Notes: generated by a model from the sequence alone, not told the origin. Counted from the stretch's first letter, positions 25,793 through 34,503 are shown. The stretch is 64,000 nt of DNA from Halosimplex aquaticum (GCF_028747785.1 NZ_CP118158.1:3038001-3102000); one strand, 5' to 3'. Made by a program: numbers and translations.

Positions 25793-26767
25793 TCAGGCCC
25801 GCTGCGCCCGCTCGGTACCGGCTTCTTCCGTCTCGGCGAGCCCGACCCACTCGACGCTCGCCCGCCAGAGTCGCCGCTGGGCGTCGCGGTCGGTCGCGCC
25901 GTCGCCCGGCGCGACCGGCTCGCAGTCGTCGAAGTACTCGCCGGTGACGCCGGTCACGTCTGGCGAGCGAGCCAGGTACGTCTGGGTCTCCGCGGACTCC
26001 GCCGGCGAGTCGGTCCGCCCGAGGGCACCGCCGACGACGCCGTAGAGCGACCAGACGAGGCCGAAGACCCGCGCGCTCTCCCGCGTGAGCGCCGTCGTCG
26101 GCGAGACGCCCGGGTGGCAGCTGTTGGCGGTCACGCTGTCCGGCAGTCGCTGCGCGAGTTCGGCCGTGAACAGGACGTTCGCGAGCTTCGAGTGGTTGTA
26201 CGCGTCCATGCCGGACGGTCCCGCTGGCCCGCGGACGCCGTCGAGGTCGAGTACCACGTCCCGGTGCAGGTCCGACGAGACCGTCACGACGCGGGCGGGG
26301 TCCCGTTCCCCGTCCGGGGCGTCGCTCGCCCGCAGTTCCCCGGTGGCGGCGAGGCGGTCGGCGAGCAGGTTCGTCAGCAGGAACGGGCCGAGGTGGTTGA
26401 CGGCGAAGGTCATCTCGACCCCCTCGTCGCTGCCGGGCAGGTCGACGAGGCGGCGCTGGCTCTGGAACGTGCCGGCGTTGTTGACCAGTACGTCCAGTCG
26501 GTCGAACTCCGCGGACACCGCCTCGGCCAGGTCGCGGATCGCCGCGGGGTCCGTGAAGTCGGCGGCGTAGAACGCGTGGTCGGTTCCGGGGAGCGAGGCG
26601 ACCAGCCGCTCGCCCTTCTGGCGGTCCCGGCCGTGGACGAGGACCGTCGCGCCCGTCTCGGCGAGGTTGCGCGCCGTCTCGGCCCCGATGCCGTCTGTCG
26701 ATCCGGTGACGAGTACGACGTGTCCGTCCCCGAGCGCCGACCCGTCGTCGGTCTCTGCGTGTGTCAT
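25793..26767 (-). CDS. Short-chain dehydrogenase/reductase (retinol dehydrogenase-like)
   Basis: A 324-aa SDR from ATG 26767. The cofactor motif TGSTDGIGAETARNLA (about residues 21-36) is the TGxxxGIG type, followed by NNAG (about 97-100) and the catalytic YNHSK (about 180-184; Y and K), the long arrangement seen in retinol-dehydrogenase/WWOX-like SDRs. The R in HGRDRQK after beta2 suggests NADP(H). The C-terminal ~70 residues are extended relative to classical 250-aa SDRs. The substrate is unknown. A TATA-like CAAAAC (top strand 26792-26797) lies about 25-30 nt upstream. It is convergent with the methyltransferase gene. Confidence 0.88.
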   Translation of the reverse strand: MTHAETDDGSALGDGHVVLVTGSTDGIGAETARNLAETGATVLVHGRDRQKGERLVASLPGTDHAFYAADFTDPAAIRDLAEAVSAEFDRLDVLVNNAGTFQSQRRLVDLPGSDEGVEMTFAVNHLGPFLLTNLLADRLAATGELRASDAPDGERDPARVVTVSSDLHRDVVLDLDGVRGPAGPSGMDAYNHSKLANVLFTAELAQRLPDSVTANSCHPGVSPTTALTRESARVFGLVWSLYGVVGGALGRTDSPAESAETQTYLARSPDVTGVTGEYFDDCEPVAPGDGATDRDAQRRLWRASVEWVGLAETEEAGTERAQRA

Positions 26768-27016
26768 TGACACCTCTTGCCGCCCCGGCCTCAAAACTCT
26801 CGCCCCGCCGCGGGGGCACATAACTCTCCATGACAGGTGAGGGGAGACAGCTTTGTGGGTCGGGACTGACACTCCTCCCGTGAACGACGTGGTCTCCAGC
26901 GCAGCGGCGGGGTGTGTCGCACGGACGGGTCAGTCGGTGGCGTTCGGCGCCGTCGCGGTCGGCGGGCGGCGCGGTCGGCGGTCGGCTCGGTGCTCGGCGG
27001 CGCGGGGGCGGTCCGG

Positions 27017-28471
27017 ATGACGCTGGACGCAGTCGACCGGTACGAACCGCGGCGGGTCGGCGCCGTCGGCGACCGCGCGGTGGTCGTCGGCGGGAGCGTC
27101 GCCGGCCTCTGCGCGGCGCGCGTCCTCGCCGTCGGCTTCGACGAGGTGGTCGTCGTCGAGCGCGACCCGCTCCCGGACCGCCCGGTCGCCCGCGACGGCG
27201 CGCCACAGACCAGCCATCCCCACGCGCTGCTCGCGGCCGGCCAGGCGGCCCTCGAGGACTTCTTCCCCGGGTTCGGCGAGGACCTGGTCGCCGCCGGCGG
27301 GCTGATACTCGACGTCACGCGCCAGCTCGTCGAGTACCAGCACGGCGGCTTCGTCGCCGACGGCCCGGAGCGGACGCCCTCCTATTGCGCGAGCAGGCCG
27401 CTGTTCGAGCACGTGATCCGCCGCCGCGTCGGCGAACTCGCCCCCGTCCGCCTCCGCGGGGGGTGCCAGTTCGTCGACTACCTGGCCGACGACGGCGCGA
27501 CGGCGGTGACGGGCGTGCGGGTCCGCGACGGCGGCGGACCCCCGGAGGATCTCGCCGCCGACCTCGTCGTCGACGCGACCGGTCGCGCGAGTCGCACGCC
27601 CGAGTGGCTCGCCGAGAACGGCTACCGCGCGCCGCCCGAAGACAGGGTCGAGGTCGACCTGCAGTACAGCTCGCTGCGCATCGAGCGCCCGCCCGACGAC
27701 CGCCGGATGGTCAGCGTCCCCACCAACGCGCCGCGGACCCGCGGCGCCGTCGTCCTCCCCATCGAGGACGGCCAGTGGGACGTGATCCTCGCCGGGATGT
27801 TCGGCGACGGCGCGCCGGACGACCGCGCGGAGGTCCTCGAATTCGCCGACTCCCTGCCGATCGACCTGATCGCGGACCTCCTGCGCGCCCAGCCGTGGGT
27901 GTCCGACGGCGTCGCCCGCTACCCCTTCCCGGCGAGTCTCCGCCGCCGCTACGAGGCCCTCGACCGGTTCCCCGACGGCCTGGTCGTCACCGGCGACGCC
28001 GTGTCGAGTTTCAACCCCGTCTACGGCCAGGGCATGTCGGTCGCCGCGCTCGACGCGCTCGTGCTCCACCACGCCCTCGCCGACGGCGGCCGCGAGGGGC
28101 TCGCTCCCCGCTTTTTCGACGCGGTCGCGCCGGTCCTCGACACCCCCTGGCGGATGGCCGCCGGCGCCGACTACCAGTACGAACAGACCGACGGCTCCCC
28201 GTCGCTCGGCACGAAGCTGTTCAACTGGTACTTCACCCGCCTGCTGAAACAGGCCCACGACGACGGCGTCGTCGCCGAGGCCTACGGCGAGGTCGTCGGA
28301 CTGGAGCGGTCCCCCACCGCACTGCTCAGTCCGCGGGTTCTCGCCCGCGTGCTCCTCCCCGTCGGCGGCGACTGGGTCGACACGGACCCCGGGCGCAGGA
28401 CGCGAGTTCCGTCCGGGAGCGACGGCTCGGCGAGGGACGACGAACGCGCCGTCGAGCCGCCGTCCCCATAG
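27017..28471 (+). CDS. FAD-dependent oxidoreductase/monooxygenase
   Basis: A 484-aa flavoprotein from ATG 27017. The N-terminal FAD motif is VVVGGSVAGLCAARVL (about residues 21-36) ending in VVVVERD. Mid-sequence VVDATGR and the second FAD motif VVTGDAVSSFNPVYGQGMSVA (about 315-335) place it in the p-hydroxybenzoate hydroxylase/geranylgeranyl reductase-like superfamily. PQTSHPHALLAAG at about 55-67 resembles actinobacterial polyether epoxidase-type monooxygenases. Substrate and pathway are unknown, and a lipid or terpenoid substrate is only suggested by family. The frame is open upstream, but that part is Arg-rich and unlike a protein. Confidence 0.85.
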   Translation: MTLDAVDRYEPRRVGAVGDRAVVVGGSVAGLCAARVLAVGFDEVVVVERDPLPDRPVARDGAPQTSHPHALLAAGQAALEDFFPGFGEDLVAAGGLILDVTRQLVEYQHGGFVADGPERTPSYCASRPLFEHVIRRRVGELAPVRLRGGCQFVDYLADDGATAVTGVRVRDGGGPPEDLAADLVVDATGRASRTPEWLAENGYRAPPEDRVEVDLQYSSLRIERPPDDRRMVSVPTNAPRTRGAVVLPIEDGQWDVILAGMFGDGAPDDRAEVLEFADSLPIDLIADLLRAQPWVSDGVARYPFPASLRRRYEALDRFPDGLVVTGDAVSSFNPVYGQGMSVAALDALVLHHALADGGREGLAPRFFDAVAPVLDTPWRMAAGADYQYEQTDGSPSLGTKLFNWYFTRLLKQAHDDGVVAEAYGEVVGLERSPTALLSPRVLARVLLPVGGDWVDTDPGRRTRVPSGSDGSARDDERAVEPPSP

Positions 28472-28499
28472 CCAGCCCTCCCGGACGATTCTGGGAGGC

Positions 28500-29471
28500 C
28501 TACTCGTGCCCGAAGACGGGGACGGGCTCGTAGGGCTCTTCGAGGTAGGCCACGTCGGAACTCGACAGCGACACCTCCAGCGCCTCCACGGCGTCTTCGA
28601 GGTGCTCGACGCTCGACGTGCCGACGATGGGGGCGTCGACGTTGTCGTTCTGGAAGTGCCAGGCCAGCGCGATCTGCGCCATCGTGACCCCCTTGTCGGC
28701 GGCGAGTTCCTGCACGCGCTCGTTGATCTCCTCGCTGCCGGGCCCCTCGTGATACGGAGTCCCGTAGTCCAGTTCGTGCTCGCCGCGCTCGGTCGCGGTG
28801 AACTCCTCGTGCGGTCGCGTCAGGTACCCCGCGCCCAGCGGTGACCACGGGAGGACGCCGACGTCCTCCTTGTCACAGACGGGGTACATCTCCCGTTCCT
28901 CCTCGCGGTAGGTCAGGTGGTAGAGGTTCTGCATCGTCTCGAAGCGGACCAACCCCCGTTCGTCGCTGACCTGCAGCGCTTCCTGGAACTGGTGGGCCCA
29001 CATCGAGGAGGCGCCGATGTGCCGGACCTGCCCCCGGCGGACGGCGTCGTCGAGCGCGCGCAGCGTCGTCTCGATGGGCGTGTCGTAGTCCCAGCGGTGG
29101 ATCTGGTAGAGGTCGACGGTGTCCATTCCCAACCTATCGAGGGAGTGTTCGAGTTCCTGCTCGATGGTCTTCCGGGAGAGGCCCTCGGCGTTCCTGTGGT
29201 CGTTGGCGCCGGAGAAGCGAACTTTGGTGGCGACGACCTGCTCGTCGCGGTCGTAGTGCGACAGCACGTCGCCGAGGATCTCCTCAGACTCGCCCGCCGA
29301 GTACGTGTTGGCGGTGTCGAAGAAGTTGACGCCCAGGTCGATGGCGCGCTCGATCAGCTCCTCGCTCTCGTCCTCGTCGAGCATCCAGTCAGCGCCGCTG
29401 CCGAAGCTCATGCAGCCGAGACAGATCTTCGAGACCTCCATGCCCGTGGAACCGAGCGTGGTGTACTCCAT
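28500..29471 (-). CDS. Aldo/keto reductase
   Basis: A 323-aa TIM-barrel NADPH oxidoreductase of the AKR11/YajO/YhdN class, from ATG 29471. The catalytic tetrad is complete: D52, Y57 (FFDTANTYSAG), K83 (VATKV) and H125 (YQIHRWD). The N-terminal TLGSTGMEVSKICLGCMSFG is characteristic, and the C-terminal IVGTSSVEHLEDAVEAL is the NADP-phosphate binding region. It likely reduces aldehydes or ketones non-specifically in the cytoplasm. TATA-like GTAAAA on the top strand (29496-29501) lies 25-30 nt upstream, which supports this start over the longer frame. Confidence 0.94.
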   Translation of the reverse strand: MEYTTLGSTGMEVSKICLGCMSFGSGADWMLDEDESEELIERAIDLGVNFFDTANTYSAGESEEILGDVLSHYDRDEQVVATKVRFSGANDHRNAEGLSRKTIEQELEHSLDRLGMDTVDLYQIHRWDYDTPIETTLRALDDAVRRGQVRHIGASSMWAHQFQEALQVSDERGLVRFETMQNLYHLTYREEEREMYPVCDKEDVGVLPWSPLGAGYLTRPHEEFTATERGEHELDYGTPYHEGPGSEEINERVQELAADKGVTMAQIALAWHFQNDNVDAPIVGTSSVEHLEDAVEALEVSLSSSDVAYLEEPYEPVPVFGHE

Positions 29472-29626
29472 GGCGGAGTGACGGAGCGATCGGACGTAAA
29501 ACGACCGACCGCGGAAGCGCGGAACGGTCTGCGACCCCTTCCCGGGCGCAGGCGTCACCTGGGTCACCAGGGTCGTCGCCCGATTCGGCCCCTACTTTGA
29601 CAATGGGAGGCCGAGAACGCGATGGT

Positions 29627-29992
29627 ATGGTAGCCGGTGACAGGGCCGCCCTGGTCGACGCCCTTCGGGACGCGGCCGGCGACGATCTCCGACTGGCCGC
29701 GACCTACGACGAGGACGGCTACGAGGTGTTCTACTCCCGACCGGACGCGGCCGAGCGCGCGGAGAAGTACGCCGACCGGGTCCACGACGAGCTGATCCTC
29801 CAGGGGCTCGGCCGGGGGCACCTCGAAGACCTCTTCGCGGCGGGACGCCTGGAGTGTTCGATCCACCGCTTCGAGGAGCTGACGGCCTTCCACTTCGCGA
29901 CCGGCGAGTTCACCGGCCTGTTCGTCAGCGTCGACTCCGATGCCGACCTGCCCCTCGCGACGTTCGCGGAGACGTGCACGGAGTTCCTCTGA
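29627..29992 (+). CDS. Conserved haloarchaeal protein of unknown function (121 aa)
   Basis: A 121-aa soluble acidic protein. The core YDEDGYEVFYSRPDA, ERAEKYADRVHDELIL and a beta-rich C-terminus (LTAFHFATGEFTGLFVSVDSDA) have the look of a haloarchaeal sensor-type or Roadblock-like small domain, and similar proteins are often found in haloarchaea, but I cannot assign a function. ATG 29627 is preferred because a TATA-like CTACTTT (29592-29598) lies about 29-35 nt upstream; other in-frame starts at 29597 and 29603 would overlap or touch it. It is convergent with the VOC gene, whose stop is 1 bp away. Confidence 0.7.
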   Translation: MVAGDRAALVDALRDAAGDDLRLAATYDEDGYEVFYSRPDAAERAEKYADRVHDELILQGLGRGHLEDLFAAGRLECSIHRFEELTAFHFATGEFTGLFVSVDSDADLPLATFAETCTEFL

Positions 29993-29993
29993 G

Positions 29994-30386
29994 TCACGCC
30001 GCGGTCTTGAACTCCACCGTGTAGCCGACGGGGTCTTCGACGTAGACGCAGGGGTACTCGCCCGTCGCGCCCTCGCGGACCGCCTCGGTGAGCACCTCGG
30101 CGTCGGCCGCTTCGACCCGTTCCATCACCTCGTCCATCGACGCGTCCACGAACACCGCGAAGTGGTCGATCGTCTCGCCCGTCGGCTCGGGCACGGTCTC
30201 CCGCGGGGAGACGTGGATGATACAGGACGGCCCGAGGCGGACGTAGAAGAACTCGCGCTCGCCGGCGCGATACTCGTCGTAGTACTCCAGGTCGAAGCCC
30301 ACGTCGTCGCGGTAGAAGCCGACGAAGGCCTCGATCGCCGACTCCGGGACGCGGACGTTGACGTGGTCGATCGCCGTCGCTTTCAT
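29994..30386 (-). CDS. VOC (glyoxalase/dioxygenase) superfamily protein
   Basis: A 130-aa protein with the two beta-alpha-beta-beta-beta modules of the vicinal oxygen chelate fold. Metal ligands are suggested by H8 (AIDHVNVRVP), H58-region (CIIHVSPRE), H74 (TIDHFAVFVD) and the C-terminal E126 in GYTVEFK. VEDPVGYTVEF is the classic closing motif. Enzymes of the fold include glyoxalase I, extradiol dioxygenases and fosfomycin resistance proteins; the sequence does not decide between them. Single gene, ATG at 30386. Confidence 0.88.
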   Translation of the reverse strand: MKATAIDHVNVRVPESAIEAFVGFYRDDVGFDLEYYDEYRAGEREFFYVRLGPSCIIHVSPRETVPEPTGETIDHFAVFVDASMDEVMERVEAADAEVLTEAVREGATGEYPCVYVEDPVGYTVEFKTAA

Positions 30387-30545
30387 GACGACCGGTTCCG
30401 GGCGCGGTCATTTCGGTCTTGTGTCTCCGGAGACAGATTCGACGGTCGTTCGTCGCGTCCGCGGTGCGGTGGATCGCCCGCGGAAACCGCTCTCCGGTAT
30501 CGCCGGCAGTACGACTACTTCACTGGGGATCGATAGTGGGACACG

Positions 30546-31238
30546 ATGACAGATACCACCCACCGCGACGGCTCGACACGGACGAGGGGATCCGCCGGAG
30601 CGGATCCGGACCGCGCGGCGCGTCGGCGTGGCTCCCTGGACGATATCCGGACGACGTACGCGGACCAGGCCGACACGGTGGCCCGGATGCGCCCGCTCGA
30701 TCGACTGCTCGTCGGGCGGTATCGGCGCCGGCTCTTCGACCGGGCGACCGGGCGCGTCCTGGACGTCGCCTGCGGGACGGGAACGAACGCCGAGTACGTG
30801 CCCGAGACCGCCGAATACGTCGGCGTCGACGTCAGCCCGGCGATGCTCCGGGAGGCTGACACGGAGCTTCGCCGCCTGGGGCGCGGCGGGACGCTGGCGG
30901 AGATGGACGCCGAGGCGCTGGCCTTCCGGGACGACAGCTTCGAGACGGTGATATCGTCGCTCTCGACGTGCACGTTCCCCGACCCGCTCGCCGCGCTGGG
31001 CGAGATGAACCGGGTCTGCGAACCCGGCGGGCAGGTCCTGCTCCTCGAACACGGTCGCAGCAGCGTGGAACTGCTCGGTCGGTTCCAGGACTGGCGAGCG
31101 GACGCGCACTTCGAGAAACACCGCTGCCGGTGGAACCAGGAACCGCTGACGCTCGTCTCCCGGTCCGACCTCGCGCTCCGCGAGGCGTCGACGAAGCTGC
31201 TCGGCGTGGTCACCGCGATCCGGGCCGAACCCGGGTGA
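30546..31238 (+). CDS. Class I SAM-dependent methyltransferase (UbiE-like)
   Basis: A 230-aa methyltransferase. Motif I is VLDVACGTGTNAEYVP (about residues 75-90) with VGVDVSPAML, then FRDDSFETVISSLSTCTFPDP (about 123-143) and the post-motif VCEPGGQVLLLEHG. The C-terminal half has ADAHFEKHRCRWNQEP. The overall pattern is that of phospholipid or quinone methyltransferases (UbiE/PmtA-like), but the acceptor is not identifiable. It lies 68 bp upstream of the DUF460 gene, which has its own TATA box, so the two are probably separate units. Confidence 0.87.
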   Translation: MTDTTHRDGSTRTRGSAGADPDRAARRRGSLDDIRTTYADQADTVARMRPLDRLLVGRYRRRLFDRATGRVLDVACGTGTNAEYVPETAEYVGVDVSPAMLREADTELRRLGRGGTLAEMDAEALAFRDDSFETVISSLSTCTFPDPLAALGEMNRVCEPGGQVLLLEHGRSSVELLGRFQDWRADAHFEKHRCRWNQEPLTLVSRSDLALREASTKLLGVVTAIRAEPG

Positions 31239-31276
31239 GACGGACTCGCCGTGTGGGGGTCCGATCCCGCGCCGGG

Positions 31277-31282
31277 TTTATA
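31277..31282 (+). promoter_or_regulatory. TATA box of DUF460 gene
   Basis: TTTATA lies 25-30 nt before GTG 31307. This strongly supports a leaderless message and the GTG start. Confidence 0.6.
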
Positions 31283-31306
31283 TTCGACTGTTGCCTACGC
31301 AGGCGT

Positions 31307-33286
31307 GTGAGCACGCGAACGAGTGCGCTGGACGCGGTCGTCTTCGGGGTGGACGTCCAGAGCGGCGACGTGCGCGGGGACGTCTCCTACGCGCTAGTCG
31401 CGTTCGACGGCGAGCACGTCGACCGCGACGTGGTCTCCCGGCGGAAGCTCCGCCGGCTGATCCGCGACGAGGAGCCCGCCATCGTCGCCACCGACAACAT
31501 GTACGAACTCGCGGAGAACAAGGACGCGCTGGTCCACTTCCTGGGCGAACTCCCCGACGAGACGACGCTGGTGCAGGTCACCGGCGCCGAGCGCCCGGAA
31601 CCGCTCTCTAGGGTCGCCAACCGCCACGACGTGCCCTACGGCAAGGACCCGATGCAAGAGGCCGAGGCCGCCGCCCGCCTCGCCGCCCGCAACGTCGGCC
31701 AGGTCGTCTCGGCGTTCACCGACGAGACGGAGATCAAGGTCTCTCGCGGCCGCTCCACGGGCGGTGGCGGCGGCTGGTCCGAGGACCGCTACACCCGCCG
31801 CATCCACGGCTCGGTCAAGAAGCGCACCCGCGAGGTCGAGGCCGACCTGAAGGAGGCGGGTCTCGACTTCGAGCGCGAGGAGACCGAGAAGTACGGCGGG
31901 TTCTCGAACGCGATATTCACCGTCGAGGGCCGCCCGCGGGACATCCCGGTCTCGAACGAGCGGGCCGGCGACGTGCGCGTCGAGGTCGAGCGCGTCCGCC
32001 GCGACGGCATCGAGTTCCGCCCGCTCGCCAAGCGCCGGGACCACGTCGTCGTCGGCGTCGACCCCGGGACCACCACGGCGGTCGCCATCGTCGGCCTCGA
32101 CGGCGAGGTGCTGGACGTGCTCAGCACTCGCACGGCCGACAGCGCCGAGGTGACCGAGTGGATCGTCGAGCGCGGCCGACCCGTCATCGTCGCCGCGGAC
32201 GTGACGCCGATGCCCGAGACCGTCGAGAAACTCCGGCGGAGCTTCGACGCCGCCGGGTGGACGCCCGACCGCGACCTGCCCGTCGACGTGAAACAGCACC
32301 GGACCCGCGAGGAGGGTTACGACAACGACCACGAGCGCGACGCCATGGCCGCCGCGTTCGGCGCGTTCGACGCCCACAAGGACCAGTTCGAGCGCATCGC
32401 CGCGAAGGTGCCGCCCGGCCAGGAGGTCGGCCCAGTCGTCGCCCGCGTCGTCGCGAACGAGGAGAGCGTCGAGACGGTCCTCGACGACCTGCGCGACGAC
32501 GGCGGCGAACAGCCCGAGGAGTCCGAGCAGCCCGACAACGAGCAGTCGCCCGAGCAGAAGCGGATCGGCCAGCTCGAATCCCAGGTCGCCCAGCTCCAGT
32601 CCCACGTCGAGAACTTGGAGGAGACCATCGCGGAGAAGGACGACGAGATCGACGACTACGAGCGCAAGCTCTCGGAGGCCCGCAGCGAGGCCCGCGTCGA
32701 GGCCCGCAAGGACCGCGAGGTCACCCGACTGGAGCGGGAGAACCGCCGCCTGAAGGGCGAGATCGACGAGAAAGACGACCGCATCGACGAACTGGAGGGC
32801 AAGTTAGAGCGGCTGAAGACCCTCTGGAAGCTCGACCACTCGAACTTCGCGGACGTCGCCGAGAAGAAACAGGGACTGACGCCGGTCAAGGTCGTCGAGC
32901 AGTTCACCAGCGACGCCATCGACGACGCCGACGAGCGGTTCGGCCTCGCCGAGGACGACATCATCCTGTTCCGCGACGCGTCCGGAGCCGGCGCGTCGAC
33001 GGCCGACAAGATCGTCGATATCGACCCGCAGATCGTCCTCCGCAACGGCGGCCTCTCCGACGTGGCCGACGAGATCCTCTTCAAACACGACGTCCCCGTC
33101 GCGCCCGCCGACATGGTGACCGTCCAGGAGGTCGACGAACTGGCGGTCGCCCGCGAGCGGGAGATCGACGAGGCCCTCGCCGACTGGGAAGAGCGCGCCG
33201 AGGAGCGCGAACGCGAGCGCAACGCCCAGATGGTCGACCGCCTCATCAGCGAACACCGCGCCGGCGACCGCGGCGAGAGCGACTGA
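31307..33286 (+). CDS. DUF460 protein (RNase H-like fold with coiled coil)
   Basis: A 659-aa protein from GTG 31307. The N-terminal part (VVFGVDVQSGDV) and a second module around residue 250 (VVVGVDPGTTTAVAIVGLDG) carry the Asp-x-Gly strands of RNase H-like/RuvC folds, with KQHRTREEGYDNDHERDAMAAAFGAF completing an acidic site. Residues about 412-508 are a long heptad coiled coil rich in Glu, Lys and Arg. The remaining C-terminus is a mixed alpha/beta domain. DUF460 is archaeal and uncharacterised; the fold suggests nucleic-acid binding or cleavage. Lysine is unusually frequent in the coiled coil for a haloarchaeal protein. Confidence 0.85.
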   Translation: MSTRTSALDAVVFGVDVQSGDVRGDVSYALVAFDGEHVDRDVVSRRKLRRLIRDEEPAIVATDNMYELAENKDALVHFLGELPDETTLVQVTGAERPEPLSRVANRHDVPYGKDPMQEAEAAARLAARNVGQVVSAFTDETEIKVSRGRSTGGGGGWSEDRYTRRIHGSVKKRTREVEADLKEAGLDFEREETEKYGGFSNAIFTVEGRPRDIPVSNERAGDVRVEVERVRRDGIEFRPLAKRRDHVVVGVDPGTTTAVAIVGLDGEVLDVLSTRTADSAEVTEWIVERGRPVIVAADVTPMPETVEKLRRSFDAAGWTPDRDLPVDVKQHRTREEGYDNDHERDAMAAAFGAFDAHKDQFERIAAKVPPGQEVGPVVARVVANEESVETVLDDLRDDGGEQPEESEQPDNEQSPEQKRIGQLESQVAQLQSHVENLEETIAEKDDEIDDYERKLSEARSEARVEARKDREVTRLERENRRLKGEIDEKDDRIDELEGKLERLKTLWKLDHSNFADVAEKKQGLTPVKVVEQFTSDAIDDADERFGLAEDDIILFRDASGAGASTADKIVDIDPQIVLRNGGLSDVADEILFKHDVPVAPADMVTVQEVDELAVAREREIDEALADWEERAEERERERNAQMVDRLISEHRAGDRGESD

Positions 33287-33330
33287 GCTCCGTCGGGCCG
33301 ACACTGTCCGGATCGCCGCCAGTGCTGTCA

Positions 33331-33366
33331 AGCTTTTTGTGTGTCGGGCGACCCACACGGGACATG
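33331..33366 (+). promoter_or_regulatory. Promoter/leader block A (T-run plus shared leader)
   Basis: AGCTTTTTG begins exactly 33 nt before ATG 33364 and is followed by a TCGGGCGACCC leader. The same arrangement, at the same 33-nt distance, precedes the next gene (33820-33855). Confidence 0.4.
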
Positions 33367-33789
33367 GCAGGGAGACAACACGGGCAAGTGGAGATCGAAT
33401 CGATCACCGCCGCGACCGGGCTGGGTGTACTCGCGGTCGTCTGCGGCGGCATTTTCCTCGGCGTCCTCAACTCGCTGTTGCACGGTGACGTCTTCGGCGC
33501 GTTCGCGGTGCACCGAGTTCAGGGCATGGCGATCGGCCACATCTCGACGGCGGCCGTGATCGGGTCCGTAATGGCGGTGTTCGTCCGCGGCACCAGCCAG
33601 GAACTCCTCGCGAAGGCCTCCGCGGTCGTCTACGGCGCCGCGTTCTTCGAGTCGATCCTCGGCGACCTGCTGTCCTCGTCGTTCGGCGTCGGGTTCGGGC
33701 TGTTCATCAGCCCGCTCTACTCGGTCCTCACGTTCTTCGGCTACGTCATCGCGTTCCACGTGCTGTTCGAGCGCGACGACCTCCTCTGA
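33364..33789 (+). CDS. Small membrane protein (141 aa)
   Basis: A 141-aa protein with four hydrophobic segments (residues about 16-38, 45-70, 80-105, 110-133), a short polar N-terminus and an acidic C-terminal ERDDLL. It has Gly-rich helices with His residues at loops (HVRVQG-like AVHRVQGMAIGHI) but no motif I recognise. Probably an integral membrane protein of unknown function. It is followed 63 bp later by a frameshifted membrane gene with a near-identical promoter region. Confidence 0.7.
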   Translation: MAGRQHGQVEIESITAATGLGVLAVVCGGIFLGVLNSLLHGDVFGAFAVHRVQGMAIGHISTAAVIGSVMAVFVRGTSQELLAKASAVVYGAAFFESILGDLLSSSFGVGFGLFISPLYSVLTFFGYVIAFHVLFERDDLL

Positions 33790-33819
33790 GAAGTCGGCCC
33801 GGACCACTGGCGGACACGC

Positions 33820-33855
33820 AGCTTTTTGCCGTCCGGCGACCCGGTGTCGGGCATG
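33820..33855 (+). promoter_or_regulatory. Promoter/leader block B
   Basis: AGCTTTTTG begins 33 nt before ATG 33853 and is followed by TCCGGCGACCC and a CGGGCATG end, closely matching block A at 33331. Confidence 0.4.
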
Positions 33856-34304
33856 CGGCCGCGCCGCCGGACCCGCGCGAGCAGGGCGAGCGAGGAGCGA
33901 GCGCACGTCCGCGTCCTCCTCGCGCTCGGCGTCGCCGTCTTCGTCACCCACTGGCTGTATCTCCCGCCCGGCTGGCTCTGGGCCCTCGTCCCCTACCTCG
34001 TCGCCGGCGGCCTCGGTCTCCTCGCCGCGGGCGCCGGCTACCGCGGGTTCGGTCCGGCGGCCGGCGCTATCGCCACGAGCGCGCCCGGGCTGGCGCTCGC
34101 GCTCCGGAGCGAGTACTGGGCGTTTCACACCGGCTGTTTCCCGCGGCGAGCGGGTCGGAGACGTGCCTGCTCGCGCCGCCGGACGAGACGCGATTCGTCG
34201 CCGAACAGCTGCTCACCTCGGTCGCGTTCGTCCTCGTCGTCTGCGGGGTCGGCTACGCCGTCTGTCGCGGCCTGAGAAGCGTCGTCGGCGACCGCGGCGA
34301 CTGA
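33853..34304 (+). pseudogene. Frameshifted two-helix membrane protein
   Basis: ATG 33853 opens a plausible membrane protein: a basic N-terminus, then helices at residues about 25-42 and 45-65 (FVTHWLYLPPGWLWALVPYLVAG). Around 34131-34145 the coding signal moves from this frame to the frame whose codons start at 34143. There the chain continues as AASGSETCLLAPPDETRFVAEQ followed by a third helix (LLTSVAFVLVVCGVGYAV) and stops at 34302-34304. The original frame instead runs on as an Arg/Ser-rich nonsense tail to 34275. A single-base indel would restore about 150 residues. It may be a real lesion, programmed shift or sequencing error. Confidence 0.6.
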
Positions 34305-34314
34305 CGCGACGGCC

Positions 34315-34503
34315 CTACACCATCCCGCCCATGCCGAACGAGGCGAGGACGTTCGTGACGAGGCCGTAGAGGACGAGACCGAGGCCGGCGACGACCAGGC
34401 CGATGCCGGCGGCGATCAGCGGGTCGACCCACGCGAGCAGTCCGATGCCGCCGACGATCACGAGTAGGCCGACGATCCCGGCGGCGCCGAGTTTCTTGAG
34501 CAC
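34315..34503 (-). CDS. Small two-helix membrane protein (62 aa)
   Basis: A 62-aa protein from GTG 34503, with a short basic start (LKKLG) and two Gly/Val/Leu-rich helices (residues about 7-25 and 28-50) separated by VDP, ending FGMGGMV. It is a typical haloarchaeal small membrane protein of unknown role. It is convergent with the frameshifted gene (10 bp between ends) and 74 bp downstream of the SCP2-like gene on the same strand. Confidence 0.65.
   Translation of the reverse strand: MLKKLGAAGIVGLLVIVGGIGLLAWVDPLIAAGIGLVVAGLGLVLYGLVTNVLASFGMGGMV

Noticed and set aside
26880..27018. Possible 45-codon ORF (GTG 26880) ending at the FAD-oxidoreductase ATG
   Set aside because: The second half is Arg/Gly-rich and not haloarchaeal-protein-like; no promoter supports it and no family is recognised.
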